A stretch of DNA of 64,000 nucleotides, taken from positions 291,112,590 to 291,176,589 of the forward strand of contig NC_089492.1 of assembly GCF_036850765.1 (NCBI RefSeq). Reading direction: 5' to 3'. The stretch is from Saccopteryx bilineata. Taxonomy: Eukaryota; Chordata; Mammalia; Chiroptera; Emballonuridae. A program made the translations under genes and the position numbers. Under the pieces are notes generated by a model that made no database searches, had not been told where the DNA came from, and saw only the letters and a program-made list of their open reading frames with translations. This document shows positions 1 to 24,629 of the stretch, piece after piece. Position 1 is the stretch's first letter, and each line of letters begins with the position of its first letter.

Positions 1-160
1 TCCACCTGTTCCCACCCCTCTCTTCTCCCAGAGACGGCCAACTCGGACCCGAGTTCGTCAAGCCACGTCTGAACCCAGGGGCGGCGCGGGGCCCCTGTAT
101 GCCCCTGCACTCCCGGGCTCTGTCCGAGGGGACGCTGCCGCAGTGGGGGGCGCCAGTCAC

Positions 161-13983
<13,823 letters not shown>

Positions 13984-14400
13984 TGCGACAGTGCCACAGA
14001 GAGGACTGAGCTTCCCCACCCCGTGATGACTTAGAGGAGGGTTCCTGCAGGTCTCTCCGGTCCGGAGCAGGGCCCCGAGGAAAATGCAGCGCCCCCCTCC
14101 CCCCGCCCCGTGCGGACCTGAAGCCTGGCACCGGCCAGGAGGAGACCAGCTTCCAAAGCTCCACAGCCTGTGGGATCCTGGGAGCAGAGTGTGGCATCAC
14201 AGATGTCTCCATGGAAACAGAGCAAGGCATCCATCTTCATTTCCTGAGACCCGTCTTCATTTTCTACAGGGCAGGGGCCCCACAAGCTGCTTCCCGAGTC
14301 GCAGGATGTTCTGAGCACGGAGAAGTGGCCTGAAGCATTAGCAGCCATTCTGTTTTGTTTTGTTTTCATCATCAGTATTTCACCTTATTTACTTAAGTGG
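13984..14400. other. Region upstream of the CCDC27 start codon
   Basis: This should hold the CCDC27 5' UTR and promoter. The frame of exon 1 stays open leftward-upstream without a Met, and a possible acceptor (cctgcag) lies near 14045. No TATA box or CpG island is obvious. Confidence 0.4.
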
Positions 14401-14404
14401 GGTT

Positions 14405-14540
14405 CTTTTTTTAAATTAATGTATTTGAGAGACAGACAGAAACATCAGTCTGTTCCTGTATGTGCCCTGACCGGGGATTGAACCTTCAACCATTGTGCTT
14501 CAGGATGATTCTCTAACCAACTGAGCTCCCTGGCCAGGGG
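14405..14540 (-). repeat. Old tRNA-derived SINE fragment
   Basis: The minus strand reads a degraded tRNA-like head (ccctggccaggg..., box B gttcaatcccc) and an A-rich tail. No clean duplication is visible. Confidence 0.6.
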
Positions 14541-14655
14541 TACTTCATGTTATATAATACCTGACACCAGACCAGTGGCTCAGATATGAAAATTAGATGA
14601 CCTTGGTTAAAATCCATAATCGAGATGCATTTCTTTAACACCTGATATTGTATTC

Positions 14656-15020
14656 TTTTTTTTTTTATTTTTATTTTTTATTTTTTACAGAGACAGAGAG
14701 TGAGTCAGAGAGAGAGGGATAGACAGGGACAGACAGACAGGAACAGAGAGAGATGAGAAGCATTAATCATTAGTTTTTCATTGCACGTTGCAACACCTTA
14801 GTTGTTCACCGATTGCTTTCTCACATGTGCCCTGACCATGGGCGGGCCTTCAGCAGACTGAGTAACCCCTTGCTGGAGCCAGCAACCTTGGGTTCAAGCT
14901 GGTGGGCTTTTTGCTCAAACCAGATGAACCCGCGCTCAAGCTGGAGACCTCGGAGTCTCAAACCTGGGTCCTCTGCATCCCAGTCCGACGCCCCACCCAC
15001 TGCGCCACCGCCTGGTCAGG
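14656..15020 (-). mobile_element. tRNA-derived SINE with extended body
   Basis: The minus strand starts with a tRNA-like head (tgaccaggcggtggcgcagt), has a 300-bp body and ends in poly(A), with a tattctttttt-type flanking duplication. The same subfamily recurs at 17780-18109. Confidence 0.75.
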
Positions 15021-15501
15021 CATATTCTTTTTAAAAACTAGAATTGGGGGGCCTTGTGGGGAGAGATGTCCTCTAGAGAAATGCTCACTGGGATTCTGTT
15101 TGAACCTCGCTGCCCCAGATTCTCAGACACACGGGCTTGGGGCTGGCAAAGGACCTTAAGAAGTGACGTTGGCAAGTCTCAGCGTCCAGGTTGCTGTCTG
15201 AAAGGTTTCTTTACAGCCACTTCATGGTTTTCCAACTGCAATGGGAAAAAACAAACAAGCCAGGCATAAACGGCCCCATTGTGTGAGACTCTATTGATAT
15301 GAAATGTCCAAATCCATAGAGACAGAACACGCATTGGCGGTGGCCAGAGAGGATGGGGGAGGGGATAGGAGTGAGTGTCAATGGAGACGGGGTTCCCTTT
15401 TGAGGGGAGGAAGAATGTTCTGGAACTTTCATGGTGATGGCTGCACAATGTTGTCAATGTGCTACATGCCCCTGATTACACACTTTAAATGCTGATTTTT
15501 A

Positions 15502-15706
15502 AAAAAGATTTTTTGATTTTTTTTTTAGAGCAAGAGGAAAAGAGAGAGAAGAGAGAGAGTGGGGAGCATCAACTCATAGTTGCTTCATTTTAGTTCATTG
15601 ATTGCTTGTCGTATGTGCCTTGACCAAGCAAGATCAGTTTCAAACCAGCAACTGCAGCATTCTGGGTATCTGTGTTCTATCCACTGTGCCACCAATAGGT
15701 TGGGCT
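15502..15706 (-). mobile_element. tRNA-derived SINE
   Basis: Minus-strand SINE with head at the right end and poly(A) at the left. The near-direct flanks are aaatgctgattttt and aaatggtgattttt. Confidence 0.7.
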
Positions 15707-15824
15707 AAATGGTGATTTTTGTCTTAATAATAATAATAAAACTGTAGCTGTCATAAGTATTCCATCTACCTACAATGTTATACACTTTGCTTTTAAAGTA
15801 TTTTAAAGAACTTAAAAGAGATGT

Positions 15825-16075
15825 GCTCTCTAAGAGAGCAGCGGCAGCTTGGCCGGGCTAACCCCCGAGCCTGTCTACAAGGCCCCCTTTTCTCCGACTT
15901 CCCAGTGTGGGCTCTTCTCTTTCCCATAAGGTTACTAGAGAGCCGGAGCAGCCCTGCCCACGCTCTGCTGCTGCTTCTATTCTAGGCCCTTCCTTGTGTC
16001 CCGGTCCCCAGCTTTAATAAAGCACTGTCAAAATCACCTGGACTTACATTGTGACATCTTTCCTACACAACATCA
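15825..16075 (+). repeat. LTR-like sequence with poly(A) signal
   Basis: A GC-rich stretch carries ctttaataaagcactgtc (AATAAA near 16016) followed by a T-rich, CA-ending tail. This is the R-U5 layout of a retroviral LTR. No partner LTR or primer site was identified, so it may be solo or truncated. Confidence 0.4.
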
Positions 16076-16099
16076 AGAACCCACTCCCTACCGGCCAGC

Positions 16100-16740
16100 C
16101 CTAGGCAGACCCAAAGGGCCCCTTTCCAGTACCAGTATAATTCCACTTCTATAAGGACCTAGGCCAGACAGACTCAAGAGACAAAAATTAAGAGGCAGGG
16201 GGAGTGTTCCTAGCACAGGAAGCGGGTTCACCAGCGAGCTTGGCTTCTTGAAGAGCAGTGGAAACCAGATCTTTGGAGGGCCTTTGCTCCTTGTGATGGG
16301 GAACGGCCATTAGGAAGGTGTGAGACCTCTTGGAAGCAGCCGGAATCCCCAAGGGCAACTAGCACACACAGGTTCCAGAGGCTGCTGTGACACAGGCCAC
16401 AGGCGGGGCTCACACAACAGCGTTCTCCTCTCCCAGTTCCGGAGGCCAGAAGTCCACCATCAGCTGTCTGCAGAAAGAACCAGCCTCAGGCCTTCCCAGC
16501 TGCTGGCAGTTTGGTGGCCTCCTCCGAGTTCTTTGGTTTGCGGACCCATCACCCCATCACCCCATCGCTGCTTTCTTCCCACGGAGTTCTCCTTGTGTGC
16601 GGTCTGCATGCACATTACTTCTTTTACAAGGTCACCAGTCCTAAGGGGTTAGGGCCCAGCCTCCTCCATTATGAGCTCGTTTTAAGCAATTAAACCTGCA
16701 ACAACCCTCTTTCCAAATAAGGACATACTCACAAGTACTA
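16100..16740. other. Intergenic, no feature recognised
   Basis: Short open frames here show no splice or domain support. It may be residual retroviral or other repeat sequence. Confidence 0.5.
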
Positions 16741-16749
16741 AGGGTTAGG

Positions 16750-17100
16750 ACTTCAAGGTGTGAATTTGGGGGAGACACACAGTTCAACCCATTACACTAC
16801 TCTATGAGCAGTAGTAAGTGTAGGAGTGCTCAGATGGGGAACTGCTGGTGGTGGGAGAGGCTCTCCGTTGAGGCAACAGGTTCAGAGAAATCGCCCCAAG
16901 GTGGGCGAGACCCGCACCTAGAGACAGAGCTTGGAGCCTCCACGCCCCGCCCCGCCCCACCCCACTCAGGCCATTCTCCAGAGCCCTGCCCCGCCCCCAT
17001 TCTCCAGGCCCCGCTCCGTGCCCAGGGCTCCAGAGAAGGGTGGGGGCATCCTCGCAGTACGGGTAGACCTCAGAGGTTTGGGCAGGTTTAGCCTTCAATT
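16750..17100. repeat. Dispersed repeat, copy 1 (paired with 18788-19068)
   Basis: From tgtgaatttgggggagacac through ggtttagccttcaattt this matches 18788-19068 in the same orientation with about 80-85% identity by eye. This copy has an extra C-rich block at 16940-17010. The pair could be an LTR-related repeat or a local duplication. Confidence 0.65.
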
Positions 17101-17224
17101 TGTAAAAAAAAGAAAAGCAACATCTGTGAAATACAGTAAAATGAGGAATGCCTGGGAGTTCAGGCCTTGTCCAAAGTGGCAGAGGGATTGAATCTGGAAG
17201 ATTCTGAGCTGAGAGACTTCCAGA

Positions 17225-17484
17225 CCTGCTGAGTTCCCTGGTGCTGGCTTCCTTCCTAACTCGCACGGATGCGCAGGACGTAGCCCATGGTGGAGACCAG
17301 CTCAGCCATGGGCATGCACGAAAGGAAGGCGCTGTAGGACTTAAGAAAAAACACATACAAGACACAACATAGAGAAAAAATGGGCACAGGGGACTCCCAG
17401 CCTCCAGGACTGAGAGCCCAGATCTCTGCAGCCTCATCATATTTATTGGTCTCTCTGCTCAACAAGCAAATTAGCAGAGCCTGG
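17225..17484 (-). repeat. LTR-like repeat (family A), minus orientation
   Basis: The reverse complement contains gaccAATAAATatgatgagg and a C/T-rich tail ending in gtcctaca. It matches 63600-63835 on the plus strand over more than 200 bp, including the stretch beyond the presumed LTR end. The AATAAA is followed by an LTR-like R-U5 layout. Confidence 0.6.
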
Positions 17485-17492
17485 GTCTAATT

Positions 17493-17740
17493 CAGGGGTC
17501 GGGAATTTTTTTGGCTGAGAGAGCCATGAACGCCACATATTTTAAAATGTAACTCTGTGGGAGCCATACAATGACCCATGTACATTACACTTTATCCAAT
17601 AAAAATTTGGTGTTGTCCCGGGGGACAGCTGTGATTGGCTCCAGCCACCTGTAACCATGAACATGAGCGGTATGAAATGAATGGGTTGTAGTATATAAGA
17701 ATGTTTTATATTTTTGACGTTATTATTATTATTATTAAAT
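17493..17740 (+). mobile_element. hAT MITE, internally deleted derivative of the hAT at 24418, 3'-truncated
   Basis: It begins caggggtcgggaattttttt, matching the left end of the autonomous hAT (24418). After about 80 bp it switches at ccataca/atgaccc to the right end of the same element (from about 29864 on), lacking the transposase. The right terminal ~90 bp and the second inverted repeat are missing. The likely target duplication at the left is gtctaatt. Confidence 0.8.
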
Positions 17741-17779
17741 TTATCATCTTAACCATTTGAAGTGTGTAGTTCAGTGGTA

Positions 17780-18109
17780 TATTTTTTAATTTTTTCAGAG
17801 ACAGAGAGAGAGAGAGAGGGATAGATAGGGACAGACAGACAGGAACAGAAAGAGATGAGAAGCATCAGTCATTAGTTTTTCATTGCGACACCTTAGTTGT
17901 TCATTGATTGCTTTCTCATATGTGCCTTGACCATGGGGCTACAGTAGACTGAGTAATCCCTTGCTCGAGCCAGCAACCTTGGGTCCAAGCTTGTGAGCTT
18001 TGCTCAAACCAGATGAGCCCGCGCTCAAGCTGGTGACCTCAGGGTCTCGAACCTGGGTCCTCCGCGTCCCAGTCCGACGCTCTATCCACTGCGCCATCCC
18101 TGGTCAGGC
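17780..18109 (-). mobile_element. tRNA-derived SINE with extended body
   Basis: Same subfamily as 14656-15020: minus-strand head tgaccagggatggcgcagtg, a body with agaagcatcagtcattag on plus, and a poly(A) tail. Confidence 0.78.
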
Positions 18110-18787
18110 AACCCTTGAGCTGTTTTGCACTCAATTTTCCTTAGAGCATTTTGTTGGTTAACTCAGTCTGGTGCTCAATATGGGGTCCTGAAACCAACTG
18201 AAACCCTTGCCTGTTGCCTACACAGCCCCCTGTGCTTGAATTGTCTTCCCAGCCGCACCTGGAGACCTCTGGTAAGTTTTCTCTGGTCCCATACACCTTC
18301 CACGCACTTGTGGTTGAGGTCTAGCAGAGTTCATTTGGCTTAGGTAGCCTCATGAAGTCACCTCAGTTCATAACTTTAGGACTGCAAGGGCTCCTCCAAA
18401 CACTCGGGTTTGGTGCCTAGGAGTGTACCTCAGTTGCATTAAATGTCTTGGGAGGGTCTCCTTCAGTTTGAGAGTAAGGTTTGCAAGGATCCCTACTAAC
18501 AGGCATTTGGGGGAAATGCTACATACGGAGTACAAAATGGGTCACCAATGGTAATGCTGGTGGTTAAGGAGTGGCTGGTTCTCATTGAATTCGGGTAGAG
18601 GGTAGAGGAACTGCAAATCAGGAAAGCTTTGGGCCGTACCTGTTTATTGGAGGGCTTGCAGAGACGGCTAAGCAAGTAAAACATGAAAAGTGCTAATAAA
18701 CAAAGGAAAACCTGCTTTTTGCAGCGAAGGGCAAGGGAGCAGGAAAACAGCCCCTCAGTGGTAGGAGAGCAATCTGGGAGGATTTCA
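18110..18787. other. Intergenic, no feature recognised
   Basis: No gene or repeat landmark was recognised. Sequence such as ggtgctcaatatggggtcct may be residual ERV leader. Confidence 0.45.
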
Positions 18788-19068
18788 AGGTGTGAATTTT
18801 GGGGAGACACAGTTCAACCTATAACACTACTCTGTCAGCAATAGTAAGTGTAGTAGTGCTCAACCCAGGGAAATGCTGGTGGTGGGAGAGGCTCCCCCAT
18901 GGAGGCCACAGGTTCAGTGGCATCGCCCCAAGGTGGGGTAGACTGGCACCTGGAGACAGCCTCCAGGACCTGCCCCGCGCCCAGGGCTCCAGAGGAGTGG
19001 GGGCGGCCTCACAGTCCAGGTGGACCTCAGAAGTATGGACAGGTTTAGCCTTCAATTTTAAAAAAAGG
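18788..19068. repeat. Dispersed repeat, copy 2 (paired with 16750-17100)
   Basis: Direct match to 16750-17100 without that copy's C-rich block, followed by the same A-rich end. Confidence 0.65.
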
Positions 19069-19681
19069 AAAAAAACCTCACTAATCAGGCACAGTGCTTG
19101 CAGCCGGTAAACCAGTGAGCAAGCCTAACACAAGCTGTTTTCCCCACCCCAGTGCTGGGTGCTCTAAATCTACATCCTAACCGGCTACTGTCTGGGGCTC
19201 TGGCTGATGAAATGTACTGAAATCACAGTCCAGAGAATTGCAGTTGGGTAGGCCTCTGAAAAATCACACATGGTGGTCTCAAGGTTTGTTGAAGATGGGG
19301 TTCCTTTGCACCCCCAGAGCTTATTTATTTGTACACTCGATTAGAAGAAAAGACTTTCCAAGAAGCAGTGGGAAGGTGGTGGGGGTTTTTTTTTACATGC
19401 TGCCTTAAGAGCTCTTATAAAATTAAAGAGGCTTTTATCATGTTACTTAAAAAAACTTTTTTTTTCTGTGGTAAATGCCTTAATAAATTAAATGAGGGTG
19501 CTGGCGCTCCTGAACCTGAACAGGAAGGAGGTCACTGGGAAACTTTTTCTCTTACCCTTTGTGCTTGTAAGTTGAAAACCAAGTTTACAGCCCAGAAAGG
19601 TATCCTACTTTCCAGCTTCCCACCTTGCCTACCAACTGCTTCCCCGATACCAGTTTTTCCCTCTCCTGCCTTTGTTTAAAG

Positions 19682-19872
19682 CAGGGGTCCCCAAACTTTT
19701 TACACAGGGGGCCAGTTCACTGTCCCTCAGACCGTTGGAGGGCCGCCACAGACAGTGCTCCTCTCACTGACCACCAATGAAAGAGGTGCCCCTTCCAGAA
19801 GTGTGGCGGGGGCCGGATAAATGGCCTCAGGGGGCCGCATGCGGCCCGCAGGCCGTAGTTTGGGGATGCCTG
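19682..19872. mobile_element. Non-autonomous hAT element (MITE), 191 bp
   Basis: Ends are CAGGGGTCCCCAAACTTTTT and GTTTGGGGATGCCTG. A perfect 8-bp target duplication gtttaaag lies at 19674-19681 and 19873-19880. It is GC-rich inside with no coding capacity. Confidence 0.92.
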
Positions 19873-19904
19873 GTTTAAAGGATGGGCAGCAGCTCCTGGG
19901 GCCC

Positions 19905-20062
19905 TGGTCCCCCAGCCAGTGACTCAGTCGGATGGAGCACCATCTGGAAGCACAGAAGTTGCCAGTTCAATCACCAGTCAGGGCACATCCAGGGACAGAC
20001 TGTTCCTGTCTCCCTCTCCAACCCCCTTTCTCTCTAAAATCAATAAAACATTTTTTAAAAAA
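19905..20062 (+). repeat. tRNA-derived SINE fragment
   Basis: The head is cagccagtgactcagtcgga, box B is gttcaatcacc, and the tail is ctctaaaatcaataaaac then poly(A). It is a short, older subfamily. Confidence 0.65.
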
Positions 20063-20069
20063 TGGGTAG

Positions 20070-21220
20070 CATCTATCTAATGCTCAAGCTTCACCTCAGT
20101 GTCGACTCATTGCCATGTTGAAAGGGGTTTAGCTAGAGCAGCTACTCAACGATGTACTTCTAGAAAGGATTATTTTTGTTTCCTGCTTGGGAAATCTCCC
20201 AAAGAGTCTCATACGAAAATGGGAGCCCATTTTACCGACAAAGTCTACACCAGGTGTGCAAAGCTTGGCTGATACTGGAGCATTTCTACTGAGCATACCA
20301 TCCTCAGTCCTCTGGTTTAATACAGCAAACTGACAAGATGGGTAAAACTTGGTAACACTTGTTGACTCTTAATTTGCCTTGGTCTAAAGTCTCCCTTGTT
20401 ATTAAGATGTATTGCTTTTGGTAAACACTGTTCCTTTTCTGAAATCATTACCAGCAGGCCTATCCTGTGTGGCTAGATCAGGGAATGTGTGAACCTTCCT
20501 TATTAAGGACAGTGTCTGACTCACTGCAGAGAACTGAACAGAAGCTCTTGAAATGAATGCAAGCTCGTAGAACAATTTTTCCACAGTGCGCTGCCAGGAG
20601 ATGGACATGGAATGTCATGGCCTGCAACCTGGAAACCTGGTCTGTCTAAAAGGACATCTCCACCGGGGCTTTCTGCTCCCTCACCGGGAGGGACTACGTA
20701 TTAATTTCTGCGTTGCAAGATTACAAAGGTGTTAATGTCTTTCACGTTAGAAGGCTCCCACTTAGACCTTGTTTACCTGACTGAACACCCTATAGGAGAC
20801 CTCAATTTGAAGTCATCCAGAACAGAAAACCACTCAGACAAAAAAAAAAAAAAAAAAGCAGATGGCACTCAAAACATCTTTTCCCAACATCTGGGACTGG
20901 GCTAGTCAAGTCGGCTTCCACTATGTTTAATTCTTAAGTATATTTCATAGTTGCTGTAACGTTTATTTTTTGGGTATTGTAACAGCCATAGCCCCCTCGT
21001 GATAAACTGGGCTGCGTTCCTGTGTCTTAGATTGTATTCGTTGTTCTGTATTATTAACCAGCTGTACAGCACTTCCTGATTTTTGCCCTTTTAACCTTGT
21101 AAATGGGAAACTTTGGGCATAGGTGGATTGTACAATGCTCTCAAACCTTAGCCTTCTCAAGAACCTGTCTGCTAGACTGCCACTCAGTTCCTCTTTCTAC
21201 CTCTGCTGAAACTGATGATT
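20070..21220. other. Intergenic, no gene recognised
   Basis: An A17 tract lies at about 20842-20858 and may mark the tail of a retroposed sequence. No open frame with splice or homology support was found. Confidence 0.45.
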
Positions 21221-21375
21221 GTAGGAAAATGGCCGAGAGATTAAATTGCAGCCTTGAGACAAGTCTTCTGTGCGGACTTCGGAACACCAAGTCCTGCGGG
21301 GGCAGGACCCTGCCCTGGCAAGCACTGCTGTGACTGTTGATAGGAAGCCGCTGTTCCCGACAGCAGTTTTCCTGC
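21221..21375 (+). repeat. Repeat shared with 63399-63538
   Basis: It starts gtaggaaaatggccgagaga, like 63399, and matches it for about 85 bp and again at the end (ttttcctgc). It is a dispersed element, possibly the start of an LTR. Confidence 0.55.
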
Positions 21376-21841
21376 AGGTGATCCCGTAGTTACTTGTTAG
21401 TGATATCTCAGCTGGCTCTTGACTATTGACTTCACCAAAACTTTCCCTCCTGAGACTTATCAGGTTAAATTGCAGAAGGGAGTTCCCACCTTCCCCCTGT
21501 GTCTACTTGAACCCACGCTAGGCGTCGACCACACACATTCCCCAGGCAGGACCCGACCATCTCCCGCTGTTGAGTTGGGTACCAGCCCCTTATCCTGCCC
21601 TCTGTGGAGCTCTCCTTTGTATGGCCATCACGAGTGGAAGCAGCTCATATTGTCACAAACAGAAATGTTCACCCAACGGTGTTCAGACCTGCCAGAAAGG
21701 ACTTCCAGAGGGATGTTCCAACCAGACTGAGCCCTGGTGAGAAAAGGTTCTCACCGCCTGCCTGTTAATGAATCCACAAATGAGCAGGCTATATATTTCT
21801 GTGCCTAGGAAAACCAGCCTTGGGCATTTGATTGTCTAGAT

Positions 21842-22049
21842 CAGTGTTTTTTCAAACACTAGTCTGTGGACCAGTTTATCAGAAATATTGTGCTGGTCCT
21901 TGAAAGAGTTGACCATTCTAACGTTGTATGAAATTTATGGACCTGTTGATCTTAAGTCAAATTCACCTAGGCTCAGGGTGATTTCTGACTTAGCGGTCCC
22001 TGAAAAAATTTTCACCGGTCCCCAAGTGTAAAAAGGTTGAAAAACACTG
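21842..22049. mobile_element. Non-autonomous hAT element (MITE), 208 bp
   Basis: Ends are CAGTGTTTTTTCAAACACTAG (trimmed) and GTTGAAAAACACTG. The 8-bp duplication is gtctagat/gtctagag with one mismatch (21834-21841 and 22050-22057). Confidence 0.85.
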
Positions 22050-22059
22050 GTCTAGAGAG

Positions 22060-23540
22060 CTGGAAGACTGACTAGGCAATGCCTTTTGGGTCACTTGGCA
22101 TTTCCTTTTACTATCAGAATAGCAACCACCGTTGCAAGTTCTCCTCAGAGAAAAAAGAGGTTCTTGATGGTAGGAGATTCCTACTCACCTGAGGCTCTCT
22201 CTGTTCATGACGGCCTTTCTGTGGGATGTGACTTGCTAACAGGGTCTCAGGAGATGAAGAGAATCACTTTGTCAAAACTGTATTTTCATGGGGCTACCTG
22301 GGTACTGCTCAGTTAGATACAGTAATGTGAAATCTAACCAGAATCGTCAATCAAGCTGTTGGCTCAGCCACCTTTAGACTCCAAGCACAAGGCACCCTCG
22401 GCAGCTGCCTTTGACTGTGTGCTTGCAGCCCAAGGAGGAGTTTGTGCCATAGCCTGTACCTCCTGCTGTACCTGAGTGCTCTAGTATAGTGATTGTCTCA
22501 TTTGTATCATTTGGTCATGCTCATGAGCATTTAAAACTTGTCTGTTTGGAAAGCTGGTTCATTTCAGTTTTAGGTTACATTGTTTTCCTTCTTAGGAAAG
22601 TTCTTACCCTTTCAGTTGAAGCAGAGCAGTGCATCGACTACACACGTTCATACATAACACACTGCATAGCACCCGAGCTCAGAGCACCTTACAGACAGAG
22701 CAAACCTGTGACCAGCTCACAGAACCTTCTCGGTCCCCAGAAACCCCCGGGCCCCCTTCCATTCCGAACCCCAGGGTGACACTGCTGGCTGAAGGAGTTC
22801 AGCTGATTATCATTCTGAAAATCTGAACAGTCTCTGATCCGTGGAACAGAACTCTAGAACCCTCTGTGACTTGGATCTGTGCCGCCTCCTGGGTTCTTAG
22901 TGCCAGGGAAGGGGGTGTGGTCCCTGGATGTGTTTTTTGCAGGTCACTTTGTCAAGCCTGTTTTCCCTTCATGTCTCCTGTGCCCAGGGTACGGCGTGGT
23001 GTTGACAGCATGGGTCGGGAGCTGTTGAGCTCACACATTGAAATGCTCTCCTGGCGTTCCACTTCTAGGGTTGTCTGCTCCTTGCCGGGGGCAGCTTCTG
23101 AGGCAGCAATGGGTGCTCTCTGGTCACACAAGGGCTGGGGTTTCTTCTCTCTGCCCTCTGCTCACACCTGTAGTTTCCAGTGGGCAGTACCTGTCTGCTG
23201 AGGTGGGTGGGGCTATGAGAGGAGTGAGTGTACATGGTGACAAAACCCACTGAAGATATGGGAGGGGCTTCGATATCTGGTTAACCTTTCCCAAAGTGTA
23301 TCCTTTAAGAAATTTGTTCCCTGGCTGTTCATTGGCATTGTATTGGGGAAGGGAGAGGTTTTGTTCTTCAGTACATTTGGGTAGAAAAATGAAATTGGGG
23401 AAATGAGATAATGAGCTCTGGGGTTTTTCCACCTTGATGTGGCAGTGTGCCCTTAGAATCTAACATCTCTTGATTGTGTGTGACCATTTTGTTTCAATTG
23501 TGGTCAGATACACATAACATAAAACATCCATTTTTAGGTT
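22060..23540. other. Intergenic, no feature recognised
   Basis: About 1.5 kb of unique-looking sequence without a supported exon. Short frames at 22489 and 22866 have no homology I recognise. It could be part of an unannotated non-coding transcript such as a TP73-AS1 equivalent, which I cannot test. Confidence 0.4.
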
Positions 23541-23545
23541 TTGAG

Positions 23546-23830
23546 GCCCTGGTCGGTTTGCTCAGTGGATGGAACATAGGCATAGCATGCCAAAGTCCCA
23601 GGCTTGATTCCCAGTCAGAGCACACAGGAGAAGCGACCACCTGCTTCTCTCTCTCTTCCCCTCCCACAGCCAGTGGCTTGATCGATTTGTACCAATCAAT
23701 CAGGAGCTGAGGATAGCTGGGTCAGTCCCAGAGTCTGCCCCGGATGGGGGTTGCTGGTTGGATCCCGGTCAGGGCACATGTGGGAGTCTGTCTCTTTCTC
23801 CTCTTTCTCCTCACTTAAAAAAAAAAACAA
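23546..23830 (+). mobile_element. tRNA-derived SINE
   Basis: The head is ggccctggtcggtttgctca, box B is gcttgattccc, then a body with cccggtcagggcaca and a poly(A) tail. It is diverged from the young copies (8688, 32165). Confidence 0.8.
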
Positions 23831-23839
23831 AACACCATT

Positions 23840-24345
23840 TTAAGTGTAAGTCTGTTGACATGAAGTACAGTCATGCTGTTTTGCAGCCATCCACCCTCAG
23901 CCTCAGAATGAGTTCCATCTTCCCAGGCTGAAGCTCTGCCCCATTAAACACCCCCCCATCACCCCCCAACACATACCCCACCCCGGCACTGTCATTCCAC
24001 TTTGTTTCCGTGGATTTGATCACTCTAGGCACTTCCTATCGGTGGGCTCACACACTGTTGAGCTTTTTGTAACTGGCTCACTTTTCAGTGTGCTGTCCTC
24101 AGGGTTCATCCGTGATGCAGTGAGTGAGTGAGAACTTCCTCTTCAAGGCTGAATAATACTCCATCATATGGACAGACTGTGTTCTGTTTATCCAGTCCTT
24201 TGTCAATGGCCACTTGGGTTGCTTCTGCTTTCTGGCTCTTGTGAATAATGCTGCTGTGAACATGGGTGTGCAAATCTCCAAAACTCCCATTCATTTCATC
24301 TTTGTGTCGTTCTGTGGTTGGTGTGGAAAGAGAAGGCACTTGGGT
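23840..24345 (-). repeat. L1 3'-end fragment (ORF2 end and 3' UTR)
   Basis: The minus strand reads TPMFTAALFTRARKQKQPKW and then MMEYYSALKRK, the well-known C-terminal end of L1 ORF2 with frameshifts, followed by 3' UTR-like sequence to about 23840. It is a 5'-truncated old LINE-1. Confidence 0.75.
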
Positions 24346-24387
24346 ATTTTAAGCATCAGAAGACTTAGCATAGAAACTAGTCATGTG

Positions 24388-24417
24388 GCCTGACCTGTGG
24401 TGGCGCAGTGGATAGAG
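24388..24417 (+). repeat. Left part of a tRNA-derived SINE split by a hAT insertion
   Basis: gcctgacctgtggtggcgca then gtggatagag is the head of the SINE family seen intact at 40810. It resumes at 30108-30275 after the transposon. The last 8 bases (24410-24417) are the target duplication. Confidence 0.88.
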
Positions 24418-24629
24418 CAGAGGTCGGGAACCTTTTTGGCTGAGAGAGCCATGAATGCTACATATTTTAAAATGTGATTCTGTGAGAGCCATACAATATG
24501 TTTAACACTAAATACAAGTAAATGTGTGCATTTTATGTAAGAGCAACACTTTTAAAGTACAAAAAGTCTCTTAATTCTTTTTAATAACATTGTTATGTTG
24601 TTGTTACCAATGATGAATAAAGTACTTCT

